Below, one piece after another: positions 8,458 to 18,359 of a stretch of DNA of 64,000 nt. The first letter of the stretch is position 1. Every line of letters starts with the position of its first letter. A program made the position numbers and the translations under genes. The notes under the pieces are model-generated. The model did not search any database. It was given only the letters and a program-made list of their open reading frames with translations, and was not told the origin of the DNA. Source of the DNA: an uncultured Roseovarius sp. (GTDB lineage Bacteria; Pseudomonadota; Alphaproteobacteria; Rhodobacterales; Rhodobacteraceae); assembly GCF_947489715.1 (NCBI RefSeq), contig NZ_CANLER010000002.1:723737-787736 (forward strand). The letters are read 5' to 3'.

Positions 8458-10950
8458 ATGAGCGACAACGACGGAAAGAAAACACTGGGCGTTCGTGGCG
8501 GTCCCCGTGCGGGGAATGTGAAGCAGAGCTTCAGCCATGGCCGGACCAAGAACGTCGTGGTGGAAACCAAGCGTAAGCGCATCGTCAAACCGGCGACGGG
8601 CGCGGCCAGTTCTGCTGCGCCGTCGAAAGCTTCGGGTCCAGGCAGTTCGGCCAAACGCCCGGCGGGGATTTCCGATGCGGAAATGGAACGCCGGATGAAG
8701 GCGTTGCAAGCGGCCAAGGAACGCGAAGTCGAAGAGGCCGCGACGCGTGAAGCCGAAGAGCAAAAGCGTGAAGCTGAACGCATGCGCCGCCGCGAAGAAG
8801 CCGAAGCCAAAGAACGTGAAGAGCAGGAGCGTGCTGAACGCGCCAAGGCCAAGGCCGAAGCGGAAGAGCGTGCGAAAGCAGAAGCCGAAGCTGCCGCCAA
8901 GCAGGCCGCCGCGGTCGCGGCACAGCCCGCCGCCGCCCCGCCAGCGGAGCGTGGCAGCGCGCCGTCGAAGCCGGCGCAAGCACCGCGTAAACAGGACAAG
9001 GACCGTGATCAGCAACGCCGTGGCAAGGGCCGTGGTGGCGATGATGGACGTCGGTCCGGCAAGTTGACGCTGAATCAGGCGCTGGCTGGTGGCGAAGGTG
9101 GTCGTCAGAAATCGCTGGCGGCGATGAAGCGTAAACAGGAACGTGCCCGGCAAAAAGCCATGGGTGGCAGCGTTGAGCGTGAAAAGGTCGTGCGCGATGT
9201 GCAACTGCCTGAAACCATTGTTGTTTCCGAGCTGGCCAACCGGATGGCGGAACGTGTGGGTGATGTTGTCAAAGCCTTGATGAACAATGGCATGATGGTC
9301 ACTCAGAACGAACCGATTGATGCCGATACCGCCGAACTGATCATCGAAGAGTTCGGCCACAAGGTGGTGCGCGTCAGCGATGCCGACGTGGAAGATGTGA
9401 TCGCGCAAGTTGACGACAAGGACGAAGATCTTGAGCCGCGTCCGCCGGTGATCACGATCATGGGCCATGTTGACCACGGCAAGACCTCTCTTTTGGATGC
9501 GATCCGCGATGCCAAGGTTGTCGCGGGCGAAGCGGGCGGGATTACCCAGCATATCGGCGCCTATCAGGTGAAAACCGATGGCGGCACTGTGCTGAGCTTC
9601 CTCGACACTCCCGGACACGCGGCCTTTACCAGCATGCGGGCCCGCGGCGCGCAGGTGACCGATATCGTTGTTCTGGTTGTGGCCGCAGACGATGCGGTGA
9701 TGCCGCAGACGATTGAGGCGATCAATCACGCCAAGGCGGCAGAGGTGCCGATGATCGTGGCGATCAACAAGGTCGATCTGCCTGCGGCTGATCCGGACAA
9801 GGTCCGTTCGGACCTCTTGCGTCACGAGGTTATCGTCGAGGCGATGTCGGGCGAGGTGCAGGATGTCGAGGTATCGGCGCATACCGGTCAGGGTCTGGAT
9901 GAACTGTTGGAGGCCATCGCGCTTCAGGCGGAAATCCTGGAACTGAAGGCGAACCCGAATCGCGCTGCCGAAGGTGCCGTGATTGAGGCGCAGCTGGATG
10001 TGGGTCGTGGTCCTGTGGCGACGGTTCTGGTTCAGAACGGTACGCTACGTCAGGGCGATATCTTTGTCGTGGGTGAGCAATACGGTAAAGTCCGCGCGCT
10101 GATCAACGATCGGGGCGATCGCGTGAATGAGGCCGGACCATCGGTTCCGGTCGAGGTTCTTGGTTTGAACGGCACACCTGAAGCGGGCGACGTTCTGAAC
10201 GTGGTCGACACCGATGCGCAGGCGCGTGAGATCGCCGAATATCGTGAGAAGGCCGCCAAGGATAAACGTGCCGCAGCTGGCGCTGCGACCTCGCTGGAAC
10301 AGTTGATGGCCAACGCCAAGGAAAACGAGAATGTCTCGGAGATGCCTATTCTGGTGAAAGCCGACGTGCAGGGGTCTGCCGAGGCGATCGTTCAGGCGAT
10401 GGAGAAGATCGGCAACGACGAAGTGCGCGTACGCGTGTTGCATTCGGGCGTGGGTGCGATCACCGAATCCGATATCGGTTTGGCGGAAGCATCGGGTGCT
10501 CCAGTGTTTGGTTTCAACGTGCGAGCCAATGCGCCGGCGCGTAACAGTGCCAACCAGAAAGGTGTCGAAATCCGCTATTATTCGGTCATCTACGATCTGG
10601 TGGATGATGTGAAGGCGGCAGCCTCGGGTCTGCTGGGCGCTGAAATTCGCGAGAACTTCATCGGTTATGCGAAGATCAAAGAGGTCTTCAAGGTCACAGG
10701 TGTCGGCAAGGTAGCGGGCTGTCTGGTGACCGAAGGCGTTGCACGCCGGTCGGCTGGTGTGCGTCTGCTGCGCGACGATGTCGTGATCCACGAAGGCACG
10801 CTGAAAACCCTCAAGCGCTTCAAGGATGAAGTGCCCGAGGTTCAGTCGGGTCAGGAATGCGGTATGGCGTTCGAGAATTATGACGACATCCGTGCCGACG
10901 ATGTGATCGAAATCTTCGAGCGCGAAGAAGTCGAACGCTCGCTCGATTGA
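8458..10950 (+). CDS. infB: Translation initiation factor IF-2
   Basis: An 830-residue GTPase that brings initiator tRNA to the 30S subunit and promotes subunit joining. The N-terminal third is a long charged Ala/Glu/Lys/Arg coiled-coil-prone region (about residues 60-200). The G domain begins near residue 335 with GHVDHGKT, followed by DTPGH and NKVD. Elongation-factor-like domains 2 to 4 follow. It ends the rimP operon: an intrinsic terminator lies 21 bases after the stop. Confidence 0.97.
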   Translation: MSDNDGKKTLGVRGGPRAGNVKQSFSHGRTKNVVVETKRKRIVKPATGAASSAAPSKASGPGSSAKRPAGISDAEMERRMKALQAAKEREVEEAATREAEEQKREAERMRRREEAEAKEREEQERAERAKAKAEAEERAKAEAEAAAKQAAAVAAQPAAAPPAERGSAPSKPAQAPRKQDKDRDQQRRGKGRGGDDGRRSGKLTLNQALAGGEGGRQKSLAAMKRKQERARQKAMGGSVEREKVVRDVQLPETIVVSELANRMAERVGDVVKALMNNGMMVTQNEPIDADTAELIIEEFGHKVVRVSDADVEDVIAQVDDKDEDLEPRPPVITIMGHVDHGKTSLLDAIRDAKVVAGEAGGITQHIGAYQVKTDGGTVLSFLDTPGHAAFTSMRARGAQVTDIVVLVVAADDAVMPQTIEAINHAKAAEVPMIVAINKVDLPAADPDKVRSDLLRHEVIVEAMSGEVQDVEVSAHTGQGLDELLEAIALQAEILELKANPNRAAEGAVIEAQLDVGRGPVATVLVQNGTLRQGDIFVVGEQYGKVRALINDRGDRVNEAGPSVPVEVLGLNGTPEAGDVLNVVDTDAQAREIAEYREKAAKDKRAAAGAATSLEQLMANAKENENVSEMPILVKADVQGSAEAIVQAMEKIGNDEVRVRVLHSGVGAITESDIGLAEASGAPVFGFNVRANAPARNSANQKGVEIRYYSVIYDLVDDVKAAASGLLGAEIRENFIGYAKIKEVFKVTGVGKVAGCLVTEGVARRSAGVRLLRDDVVIHEGTLKTLKRFKDEVPEVQSGQECGMAFENYDDIRADDVIEIFEREEVERSLD

Positions 10951-10971
10951 TCAGTGCGAGATTTTATTGCG

Positions 10972-10999
10972 AAAGGGCCGGTTGATCCGGCCCTTTTTT
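10972..10999 (+). terminator. Intrinsic terminator of the rimP-infB operon
   Basis: AAAGGGCCGG pairs with CCGGCCCTTT around a TTGAT loop, and the second arm runs into a stretch of six T. It follows the infB stop and faces the convergent BatD-like gene. Confidence 0.88.
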
Positions 11000-11046
11000 C
11001 GTTTGAAGACAGAGAGATAAGGCGCTTGAACCTTAAAGGAAAAGCG

Positions 11047-12312
11047 TCAGCGTATGGGCGTTGCCGTTTTGGCAGCTGTGCCATCTCTGACGACTGGGGG
11101 CCTGTTTGCCTGCTGTATTGTCGCAGTAGGCTTGCATGACAGGAGTTGTCTTGCAAAGCCGCGCAGATCCAATTCGCCCGGTCCGTTTGGCCCAAACACG
11201 GCTCTGTCGAAATCATTTAGCAGGCGCTGATGTTCCGGGGTTGCCCCCTCCTGTCGGATCAGGTCTGCGGCAGCCCGGCGTACGCCGGGTAGATCGCCTG
11301 TCCGGGCAGCCCGGCGCAACGCCCGCCGGGTTGGGTTGAATAGTGGAAATCGCGCCAATGCCGTTCGCCCATCGAACCGGCGGCCAAAGATCATCGCGAC
11401 CAGCCCTGCCAATGTTGCTGTCGCCCCGGTGCTGAACAGAAACCAGGGATGTAACTGCGCGTCAGAGGGTGCGGAATTTGTGGTTGCAGCGCTTGGGCTG
11501 TTCGCTGCCTTCATTGCGACGCGCTGGGCTGTGATCGTTACCTCATGCACCTGCCGGGTGATCGTATCGAAATAGTTGAACTTGATCGGTTCCAGGATCG
11601 CCGATGCGCCATTGGTGGGCCGGATCGTCCAGCGCCAGAACGCGATGGATACCGGCCCCTGCGGGGACAGTTCAACCAGGCGTTTTTCCGGGTGCGGAAA
11701 GATCATCGCGCTGGGTGAACTCAGCGCTGGCATCGGGGGGATCATGTCGGGAGATACGCCCACGGCGGTGATCCGGATCACCCTTAGCACGCCTTCTCCG
11801 TCTGCCAGCTGATCGGGCGCGTTGGACCATTGATCGCTGATTTCCAACCGCCGCGTCGGAAACCACCAGCCATCGGTGACCGGTGCAGGTGCCACCCTGA
11901 TCGAAATCGGTTCGGATTGGATATCATGGCCGAACCAGTCATCTCCTTCGTCGGTCAGCGTCAGGTGATGCACAAACGGCCCGATCTCAAGTTTTCCGGT
12001 TCGATCCGGGAATAGCGCCATTCGGCGTTTGAAGTTCTTGACCTTCTTGCCGTCCATCTGGCTTTCGTACCAATGGTCCTGCCCCAGCTGCATCCAGTTG
12101 AATCCGTCCAGCAGGGGCTGTTCCAGTTTTTCGCGGGTGATGTGGCGGCGATAGATACCGTGGATCGTGACCAGCACCATCTCTTGCTGGTAGGGCGTGA
12201 CATTGCCGTTTTCAATGGACACGGTCAGGGTCAGATCGGCCGGGTTGACCTCGCGCGTCTGCGCCGACGCGACCCCCGTGATCAGGATCAGAAAAAGCGC
12301 CAGCAGTCTCAT
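11047..12312 (-). CDS. BatD-like protein
   Basis: A 421-residue exported protein with a signal peptide (MRLLALFLILITGVASA). N-terminal beta-rich segments such as VTPYQQEMVLVTIHGIY resemble the oxygen-tolerance BatD family. One transmembrane segment lies near residues 295-315 (STGATATLAGLVAMIFG), followed by a cytoplasmic tail. BatD proteins form envelope complexes with VWA and TPR proteins in Bat operons. It is the last gene of a seven-gene minus-strand unit, and its ATG overlaps the stop of the TPR gene by four bases. Confidence 0.8.
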   Translation of the reverse strand: MRLLALFLILITGVASAQTREVNPADLTLTVSIENGNVTPYQQEMVLVTIHGIYRRHITREKLEQPLLDGFNWMQLGQDHWYESQMDGKKVKNFKRRMALFPDRTGKLEIGPFVHHLTLTDEGDDWFGHDIQSEPISIRVAPAPVTDGWWFPTRRLEISDQWSNAPDQLADGEGVLRVIRITAVGVSPDMIPPMPALSSPSAMIFPHPEKRLVELSPQGPVSIAFWRWTIRPTNGASAILEPIKFNYFDTITRQVHEVTITAQRVAMKAANSPSAATTNSAPSDAQLHPWFLFSTGATATLAGLVAMIFGRRFDGRTALARFPLFNPTRRALRRAARTGDLPGVRRAAADLIRQEGATPEHQRLLNDFDRAVFGPNGPGELDLRGFARQLLSCKPTATIQQANRPPVVRDGTAAKTATPIR

Positions 12313-12998
12313 TCGGGATCCTCCGGTACGGGCTGCGCCAAGCCCAGTTTGACCCGTCGCTTACGCTCGTGCTGTATACGCGCCGCCAGATATTCGCCAG
12401 GCACATCCGAGAGCGTTTGCAGCCAGCGCCGGTTTGCCACCATGAACTTGTCGTCGAAAACCTTGCGCACCTCGCGTGCGCCATTGCTTTGCAGTTCGGG
12501 CAGACCCAGCAACGCACCGCTGTTTGTGGCGCCGTCACCGGTGCCCGCTGCCCGAGCCGATCCTTTTGCGATCGAGGCTTTCACAACAGCGCCGTCGCCG
12601 CCATCTTTTTCGGTGAACCATGCAATCGGCGTATCCGGATCCAACGCCAGCCCGGCATAGAAGGCTGCCACCAAATCGAAATTCGCCGCGGCGCGTTCGC
12701 TCCCCTGCAAACGGGCGATATCATAGGCCTCAAGCGCGGCGGCATAGCGCCCGGCCTGCACGTGGGCATTGCCCAGGTTCAGCAACATGTCGGCCTTTTG
12801 AAACGCCTTCGCGGCGCCGTCATGATCGCCGAAACGATAGAGCGCCGCGCCGCGCCAGCCCGAATCGTCGAACACCTGCGCTGCCAGTCCCGGCAGGCCA
12901 AGCCCCATCAACACCCGCCCGAGCGGACTAGCACCACCAATAAGCATCGCCAATGCCAGACACAGCACGGCCAATCCCAGGGTCCAGGTCGCCCGCAT
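12309..12998 (-). CDS. TPR protein of the Bat/MoxR cluster
   Basis: A membrane-anchored protein of 229 residues. An N-terminal hydrophobic helix is followed by tetratricopeptide-like helices (YRFGDHDGAAKAFQKADMLL, then NAHVQAGRYAAALEAYDIA) at about residues 55-105. The C-terminal part is variable and rich in small residues. It would act as a periplasmic or membrane scaffold for the neighbouring VWA proteins. The ATG at 12998 shares one base with the upstream stop (TGATG). In position it resembles MxaK of methanol-oxidation clusters, but similarity to that protein was not tested. Confidence 0.78.
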   Translation of the reverse strand: MRATWTLGLAVLCLALAMLIGGASPLGRVLMGLGLPGLAAQVFDDSGWRGAALYRFGDHDGAAKAFQKADMLLNLGNAHVQAGRYAAALEAYDIARLQGSERAAANFDLVAAFYAGLALDPDTPIAWFTEKDGGDGAVVKASIAKGSARAAGTGDGATNSGALLGLPELQSNGAREVRKVFDDKFMVANRRWLQTLSDVPGEYLAARIQHERKRRVKLGLAQPVPEDPE

Positions 12999-13897
12999 CA
13001 AACCAACCTCCGGCGGAACAGAATCAACGCGGGGATCAGCGCGGCCAGTAGAAGATAGCGGCCCAAATCGGCCCGAAAGAGCAGCTTGTACTCCTGCTCC
13101 TCCAGCCGGTCACGCCCAGATCGCCCCAGAAACCCCGCGAAATCATCTATCTGGGCCAGGTTGAAAACCTTTCCCGCGCCCGCTGCTGCGAGCGTTTCGG
13201 CGGCGGGACTGGTCTGCGGTACGATAACTGATAGCCTTGCCTTTTGTCCGGCGATGTCAGATGCGCGTTTGAGCGCCTCGGGTCCCAATCCGGCACCATC
13301 GCTGATCAACACGACATCGCCTGCCAGAACGCCGCTGCTTTGCAACATGTCACGCGCCAACGCGAGGCCCAGATGTGGGCGACTGCCGGGGTCTGGCACG
13401 GTTTCGGCATCGACCAGTGACAGCGTGATGCCCAACTGGCGTGTATCCGCTGTCAGGTCGGTTGCGACATAGGCATCGCCCGCGAAAATCACCAACCCGG
13501 CTGGGCGGCTGCCAAGGGCGGCGATACCGTAGCGTGCGATAGTCTGCATCGCGATCCAATCGGACCCTTCGGTTGCGGATTTCGACGCATCCAGCACAAA
13601 GACCACGCCGTCAAGATTGCGAAAGGCGGCCGCTTCGCGCCGTTCAATCGCAGGACCGGCCAGCGCCAACACAACCAACGCCGCAGTGATCAAAGCCGCC
13701 ATGCCACGTGCGCCGGTGCTGTCGGCTTCAACACGGCCAAGGGCACGCAAAGCGACCATCATAGCCGGATCAATCACCCGGGTCCAATCGCCCAGGCCGA
13801 CGCTTTGACGGCGTAGGAATACCGCCACGAGGACCAACGCGGGCAGAAGCAAAAGCCAGGTGGGCCGCAACAGGGCGATATCCGTAAAGACGCTCAT
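12998..13897 (-). CDS. VWA-domain membrane protein (BatB-like)
   Basis: A 299-residue protein with two N-terminal transmembrane segments (about 10-30 and 65-85), a von Willebrand factor A domain and a C-terminal membrane helix. The metal-ion-dependent adhesion site reads DASKS (Asp103, Ser105, Ser107). VWA domains bind partner proteins through a coordinated metal ion. The gene overlaps the preceding BatA-like gene by four bases. It may correspond to MxaL, the second VWA protein of mxa clusters, but this is inferred from order only. Confidence 0.83.
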   Translation of the reverse strand: MSVFTDIALLRPTWLLLLPALVLVAVFLRRQSVGLGDWTRVIDPAMMVALRALGRVEADSTGARGMAALITAALVVLALAGPAIERREAAAFRNLDGVVFVLDASKSATEGSDWIAMQTIARYGIAALGSRPAGLVIFAGDAYVATDLTADTRQLGITLSLVDAETVPDPGSRPHLGLALARDMLQSSGVLAGDVVLISDGAGLGPEALKRASDIAGQKARLSVIVPQTSPAAETLAAAGAGKVFNLAQIDDFAGFLGRSGRDRLEEQEYKLLFRADLGRYLLLAALIPALILFRRRLV

Positions 13898-14850
13898 GCT
13901 TCACGCCTCCAGGCCAGAAACAGGCACAGACCTGCCGCCATCGCCGCTGGCCAAACCCATAGCTCACGGTAGATTTCCGCCGCGAGCCCGTCGCTGTCAG
14001 TTGCTTCCAACTTGTCCAGTGCGCGCGTCACCTCTTGCAGGTCCTCCGATGTGCGCACCCGGAAGCTCGTGCCACCACTCAGGTCTGATACAGCTTTCAA
14101 GGTGGCCGCATCCACAACACCGCGTTCCCCGGGCGTGCTGCTGGCAAGATCCTTGGGGCCAAATGCAATCGTATGAATGCGCACCCCCATGTCTGACGCC
14201 AGTTTGGCCACCCCGCGTGGATTGGTGGCCCCGGCGTTGTTCACCCCGTCCGAAAGCAGGATCACAACGCGCGCCGCTGCCTGAGAATTCTTCAGTCGTT
14301 TTAACGCCAGCCCCAATGCGTCCGAGATGTTGGTGGCCCGGCCCGAAATCCCAATGGTGCTTTCTTCGATCCGGCGGGCAATCGCCTCTGTATCGAACGA
14401 GAACGGTGCAGCGTAATAAGCGTCGGAACCAAAGATGATGAGCGCCACGCGGTCCCCCGCCCGACGTCTGACAAATTCAGCGCCGATGGTTTGCACCGCC
14501 TGCAGGCGCGTCACCTGTGCGTCGTCCAGATAGAAATCATCGCGCACCATCGACCCCGACAGATCAATCGCTATCGCCAGATCGCGCCCGGAAACCTTGA
14601 GCGCGGGCACCGGAATCAATTGACGCGGTCCGGCAAGCGCAAGGATCAGCAACAGCCAGATTGCGCCTGACAGCAGCCATCGCTGTGCTATCTGAGCGCC
14701 TCCTTGCCCAGCCCCGGCCAGAATGTTGCGGCCGATCTGGTCCGGGACAGATAGAACTGCGCCGAATTGTCGGTGCGGGGGTAGCAGATGGTAGGCAAGC
14801 AGCGGCAATGGCAGTAACAGTAGAAACCAGGGATCGCTCAATTCAACCAT
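13894..14850 (-). CDS. VWA-domain membrane protein (BatA-like)
   Basis: A 318-residue protein with hydrophobic segments near residues 5-22 and 58-75 and a C-terminal helix (WVWPAAMAAGLCLFLAW). The VWA domain carries a complete MIDAS motif DLSGSM (Asp96, Ser98, Ser100) with a following TRLQAVQ segment and later LLSDGVNNAG. It probably assembles with the BatB-like, TPR and BatD-like proteins in the cytoplasmic membrane. By order it would be the MxaC counterpart. The ATG overlaps the stop of the small membrane protein gene. Confidence 0.85.
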   Translation of the reverse strand: MVELSDPWFLLLLPLPLLAYHLLPPHRQFGAVLSVPDQIGRNILAGAGQGGAQIAQRWLLSGAIWLLLILALAGPRQLIPVPALKVSGRDLAIAIDLSGSMVRDDFYLDDAQVTRLQAVQTIGAEFVRRRAGDRVALIIFGSDAYYAAPFSFDTEAIARRIEESTIGISGRATNISDALGLALKRLKNSQAAARVVILLSDGVNNAGATNPRGVAKLASDMGVRIHTIAFGPKDLASSTPGERGVVDAATLKAVSDLSGGTSFRVRTSEDLQEVTRALDKLEATDSDGLAAEIYRELWVWPAAMAAGLCLFLAWRREA

Positions 14851-15217
14851 TCTGCATCAATGCCTTTTCCAACGTGTCAGCATCAGGGAGGCCGTCCGGG
14901 CGGTAGAGACCCACCGCCAATGGTTTGAAGACTTCGGGCCGGGTATCCTTGAGCAGATGCAGCAGGGCCAGTTTGCGCTCGGAATCCGGTAGCTTTTTCA
15001 ACTGTGCCAGTTGATCATGCACTGGTATCTGGCGGGTCTTTTTCAGTCGGGGGCGCGACAGGGTTCGCGCGATCAATCCAAGGAAAAGCGCCAGCAGCAA
15101 TGCCATGCCGATCACGGCAAGCAGCTCTGCAAACAGGCCGCCCGGCGCGTCGGTGGGTAGGCGGATATCCTGCAATCCCGCCAGCACAGCCTCTTCGGTC
15201 AGCGCGCGGTCAGCCAT
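14843..15217 (-). CDS. Small single-pass membrane protein (DUF4381-like)
   Basis: A 124-residue protein. A short N-terminal region (DIRLPTDAPGG) is followed by one transmembrane helix (about residues 28-51) and a basic cytoplasmic tail with HDQLAQLKKLPDSERKLALLHLL and an EVFKPLAVGLYRPDGL segment. This architecture is seen in small DUF4381-type proteins of Bat operons. The function is unknown, and coupling the VWA proteins to the MoxR/DUF58 pair is a reasonable inference. It overlaps both neighbours. Confidence 0.68.
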   Translation of the reverse strand: MADRALTEEAVLAGLQDIRLPTDAPGGLFAELLAVIGMALLLALFLGLIARTLSRPRLKKTRQIPVHDQLAQLKKLPDSERKLALLHLLKDTRPEVFKPLAVGLYRPDGLPDADTLEKALMQNG

Positions 15218-16109
15218 GACTGCCCCATTGATCGGCGCTTATTTGGCGTGCAAATTCCTGCACTTCCTGACCAGCATCTAGGGGTAATACGGGCAGATTG
15301 GCGATATGTGGTTGCGCAATTGGGTTCTGACGCAGGCCGGAGATGCGAACCCGACGTCTGGTGCCATCAAACAGGCGCATCGGATATGCACCGGCGGGCA
15401 GGTCCGTTGATCCGGTATCACCAATCTGTATCAACCTGGGCGTCCTGCGGTGCGATAGCTCACCCAGACAGTCCTCCAACCCGTCGCCCGGCGCGTCGAA
15501 ACCCGACGCGATGACAATTTCGGCACCCTTCGGAGCGAGGCGGGAAAGGCGCGTCAGGGCGTTTGACAGGGGCGGATCGGTTTGCACCCCATCAAGCGCC
15601 TGCTGTAGCGCAGTCGCGTGCGCGCGAACCATACCACCGATCGCGGCGAGCATCCCCTTGGTGCGTCCGCGCGCGGGCACGGCCACGGGGATACCGGCGT
15701 TTAGCGCAAGAAGGCCCACACGCCCGCCTTGCTCGACGGCCTGCCAACCGATCAGGACCAATGCTTCTGCGGCTGCGACCGAGCGAAAAGCACGTTTGCT
15801 GCCCCATAACATCGCGGGGCGGAAATCAGCCACAAGCAGGGTCACACGATCGCGTTCCTCCTGAAAGGATCGGACATGCAGCGTGCCGGTACGAGCGGTG
15901 CTGCCGCGGTCCAGATGGCGGATATCATCGCCTGAAACATATTCACGGACGTCAGCCATTTCCTGCCCTTGACCACGCTTTTTCGACACCATTCCACCCG
16001 GAAGTGACGAAAGCTGACCCCTTTCATCTGGATGCAGGACCAGCCCGCGGAGCGCGATCAGTGAATCAGCGCTCAGCGTGACGCCCGGATGATCCAGCGC
16101 AGCGGTCAC
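15210..16109 (-). CDS. DUF58-domain protein
   Basis: A 299-residue protein of the family that almost always follows a MoxR ATPase gene. The conserved core VREYVSGDDIRHLDRGSTARTG lies at about residues 53-75. A VWA-related fold follows (LLVADFRPAMLWGS). No transmembrane helices are evident. Translation starts at a GTG that overlaps the moxR stop as GTGA. In methylotrophs the equivalent gene is mxaS, implicated in preparing methanol dehydrogenase; whether that applies here is unproven. Confidence 0.87.
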   Translation of the reverse strand: MTAALDHPGVTLSADSLIALRGLVLHPDERGQLSSLPGGMVSKKRGQGQEMADVREYVSGDDIRHLDRGSTARTGTLHVRSFQEERDRVTLLVADFRPAMLWGSKRAFRSVAAAEALVLIGWQAVEQGGRVGLLALNAGIPVAVPARGRTKGMLAAIGGMVRAHATALQQALDGVQTDPPLSNALTRLSRLAPKGAEIVIASGFDAPGDGLEDCLGELSHRRTPRLIQIGDTGSTDLPAGAYPMRLFDGTRRRVRISGLRQNPIAQPHIANLPVLPLDAGQEVQEFARQISADQWGSHG

Positions 16110-17056
16110 AGTGGTTCGACCGCGTCGAGCACATCGGCGATCAGAGCGCGGGCGGTGCGCCCATCGGCCGTGGCACGCCAGGTCATCACCACGCGGTGGG
16201 CAAGGGCGTCAGGAGCCACGGTCTGAACATCTTCGGGTAAGGCATGATCGCGCCCCTCCAGCCAGGCCCGCGCCTTGGATGCTGCTGCTAAGGCCAGCGA
16301 TCCGCGTGGACTGACCGGATGGTCGATATCGCTGGCAAAAGGATCAGAGCGGGTCGCGGTGACGAGCCTTACGATGTAATCGCGTAGGGGAGAAGATAAA
16401 TGCACGCTCATCGCCGCCTGCCGCGCCGCACGCACATCAGCCAATGCCAACCGCACCGGCGATACGTTTGCGCCCTGACCTTCGGCCTCGACAAGATCGA
16501 GAATGCGTCGTTCGGTTTCGGCGTTGGGCAAGCCCAACACCACATGCATCAGAAACCGGTCTAATTGTGCCTCGGGCAAGGGGAAGGTGCCTTCATGCTC
16601 TATCGGGTTTTGCGTGGCGACCACGAGAAAGGGGTCGGGCAGCGCATGGGTCTCATTCCCGCTTGTAACCTGGTTTTCTGCCATCGCTTCGAGAAGGGCT
16701 GATTGTACTTTGGGCGGGGCGCGATTGATTTCGTCCACCAGCACCAGATTATGAAACACCGGCCCCGGAACGAATTCGAAATCACCTGATTGGGGCCGAA
16801 AGACCGGTGTGCCCGTCAGGTCTGCCGGTAACAGATCGGGTGTGCACTGAATGCGGGAAAAGCCGCCATCCACTGCGTCTGCCAACCATTTCACCGCCCG
16901 TGTCTTGGCAAGGCCCGGCGCGCCTTCGATCAGGAGATGACCACCCGTCAGCAAGCCGATCAATAGCCGTTCGATCAGCAATTCATGCCCGATCAGACCG
17001 GTCGCCATATGGTCGCGTAGTTGCCCCAAACTTTGCGCCGTATTCTCTGCATCCAT
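16106..17056 (-). CDS. MoxR-family AAA+ ATPase
   Basis: A 316-residue AAA+ ATPase. Walker A is GAPGLAKT (about residues 45-52), Walker B is LVLVDEINRAPPK, and sensor motifs follow in ATQNPIEHEGTFPLPEAQLDRF. MoxR proteins act as chaperone-like ATPases that activate or load metal into partner complexes through VWA proteins. The ATG at 17056 gives the usual N-terminus (MDAENTAQSL); an upstream ATG at 17089 would add 11 residues but has no better ribosome site. It is the first gene of the seven-gene unit. Confidence 0.9.
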   Translation of the reverse strand: MDAENTAQSLGQLRDHMATGLIGHELLIERLLIGLLTGGHLLIEGAPGLAKTRAVKWLADAVDGGFSRIQCTPDLLPADLTGTPVFRPQSGDFEFVPGPVFHNLVLVDEINRAPPKVQSALLEAMAENQVTSGNETHALPDPFLVVATQNPIEHEGTFPLPEAQLDRFLMHVVLGLPNAETERRILDLVEAEGQGANVSPVRLALADVRAARQAAMSVHLSSPLRDYIVRLVTATRSDPFASDIDHPVSPRGSLALAAASKARAWLEGRDHALPEDVQTVAPDALAHRVVMTWRATADGRTARALIADVLDAVEPL

Positions 17057-17135
17057 GCCAAGGCCCCTTCGCTGCGATCCTGTCTTCATCCCATGCTACC
17101 GTGTCAGGGGCGTGCCGCAAACACAGCCCAAGGTC

Positions 17136-18062
17136 TCATTCCGAGGTGCGGCAATGCTGGTCGAGAATGGGCGCGTGATCCGCCTGCGCGATCGTGCCTT
17201 CGGCCCGCAGCATCAGGTCATCGAACCGACCCTCGATGAATTGCAAGAAGGCTTCGGTGTTGGTTTGTTCAACCGGGGCCAAGGCAAGGGCATGCAGCAT
17301 GAAGACATCGAAACGGCACAGCCCCGCGGGGTTTGACTGCAAAAGCCCCTGCATGAAGATCGGCGAATCCCACGGTATGTGGCGCAGGTTGATTGGAAAT
17401 TCTTCGAGTTTGGAAACGAAAGCTGAGTTGCGGTCAAAATGCAGAATGTCTATCCCGAAGGTGAAAGACTGATACAGCTCTTCAATCAGGATCGAAGCAA
17501 AGAAGCGCTGCTCAAGCTGGGATAGCGGCACCAATAACGGCTGTTTGACCAGCAGATGTGTGGCCCGACCGTTGCGACCAAAAAACGTCTGGGCCTGTGC
17601 CGGGGACAGGATGAATTGTTCGCGATCATGCGGTAGGCCGATGTCAAAAACCCGGTCAATGCGGCGCAGGTCGTTATTGAAGGCACGGTGCGGTATCAGG
17701 CCGGAATAGAGCCTTAAATAGACAATGCGCCCCGTACCGCAGGCCGCTAAATCCGTACCGCCAAACCGCATCGGCATTGGCTTGTTGAATATTTCTGCGA
17801 CCAGCCCCGAGAAGGCATCAAGGACGCGGCGGGTTTGCGGGTGTGGCGGTTCACCGACAATACAGAGGGCGGCGCCTGCCATGTCCTGACTGTTGATCCG
17901 GATGACCGGCGGCGTCACCCCTGGCCGTGTCATGGCGGAGCGGAGCTGATAGACCCACCCCTTGCGCGCCAGTTCCAGAAACTGATCACGATCAGCATGT
18001 GCTTGTGCCCCCGAAGCGGCGATCAGCAGAAAAACAATGGCACATCGCAAAATTTTGCGCAT
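17136..18062 (-). CDS. Exported protein, DUF2927-like
   Basis: A 308-residue protein with a signal peptide (ATG 18062, MRKILRCAIVFLLIAASGAQAHA). The body holds conserved-looking stretches such as CIVGEPPHPQTRRVLDAF, ILIEELYQSFTFG and an ALCRF-type region, as in roseobacter DUF2927 proteins. The EELYQ segment looks like a divergent metallopeptidase helix, but HExxH is absent. The function is unknown. It lies upstream of the MoxR gene on the same strand with an 80-base gap and may be transcribed separately. The 297 bases upstream hold no evident gene. Confidence 0.7.
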   Translation of the reverse strand: MRKILRCAIVFLLIAASGAQAHADRDQFLELARKGWVYQLRSAMTRPGVTPPVIRINSQDMAGAALCIVGEPPHPQTRRVLDAFSGLVAEIFNKPMPMRFGGTDLAACGTGRIVYLRLYSGLIPHRAFNNDLRRIDRVFDIGLPHDREQFILSPAQAQTFFGRNGRATHLLVKQPLLVPLSQLEQRFFASILIEELYQSFTFGIDILHFDRNSAFVSKLEEFPINLRHIPWDSPIFMQGLLQSNPAGLCRFDVFMLHALALAPVEQTNTEAFLQFIEGRFDDLMLRAEGTIAQADHAPILDQHCRTSE

Positions 18063-18359
18063 CAAAACATCCCGAAACAGCTAGGGCTGAACTAGCCCAA
18101 AGGTCTTGCAAGTCCAATTATGCGCCAGTGCACGGTTTCGGGAAAGAGATTTGCACACAGCACTGTCGTGCCGGTCGATGTAGGCGAAAACCTCGACGAC
18201 CAGTTGGGACAAATGTCGAGGTTCGTGAAAAGCGGCGTGTCAGGTATTCTGGAGACGATCTGACGGCGTCAGAAAGGAATTTACAGCGGTTTAAGGCGGA
18301 ATAGAGACGAAATCTATACTTGCACTGATATACCTACTACCGAAAATCGGGGGAATGAG

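Noticed and set aside
8398..9882. A 494-residue open frame on the minus strand opposite infB.
   Set aside because: It mirrors the Ala/Glu/Lys codon pattern of the IF-2 N-terminus, has low-complexity Arg/His/Phe-rich content and no ribosome site. The plus-strand IF-2 is unmistakable.
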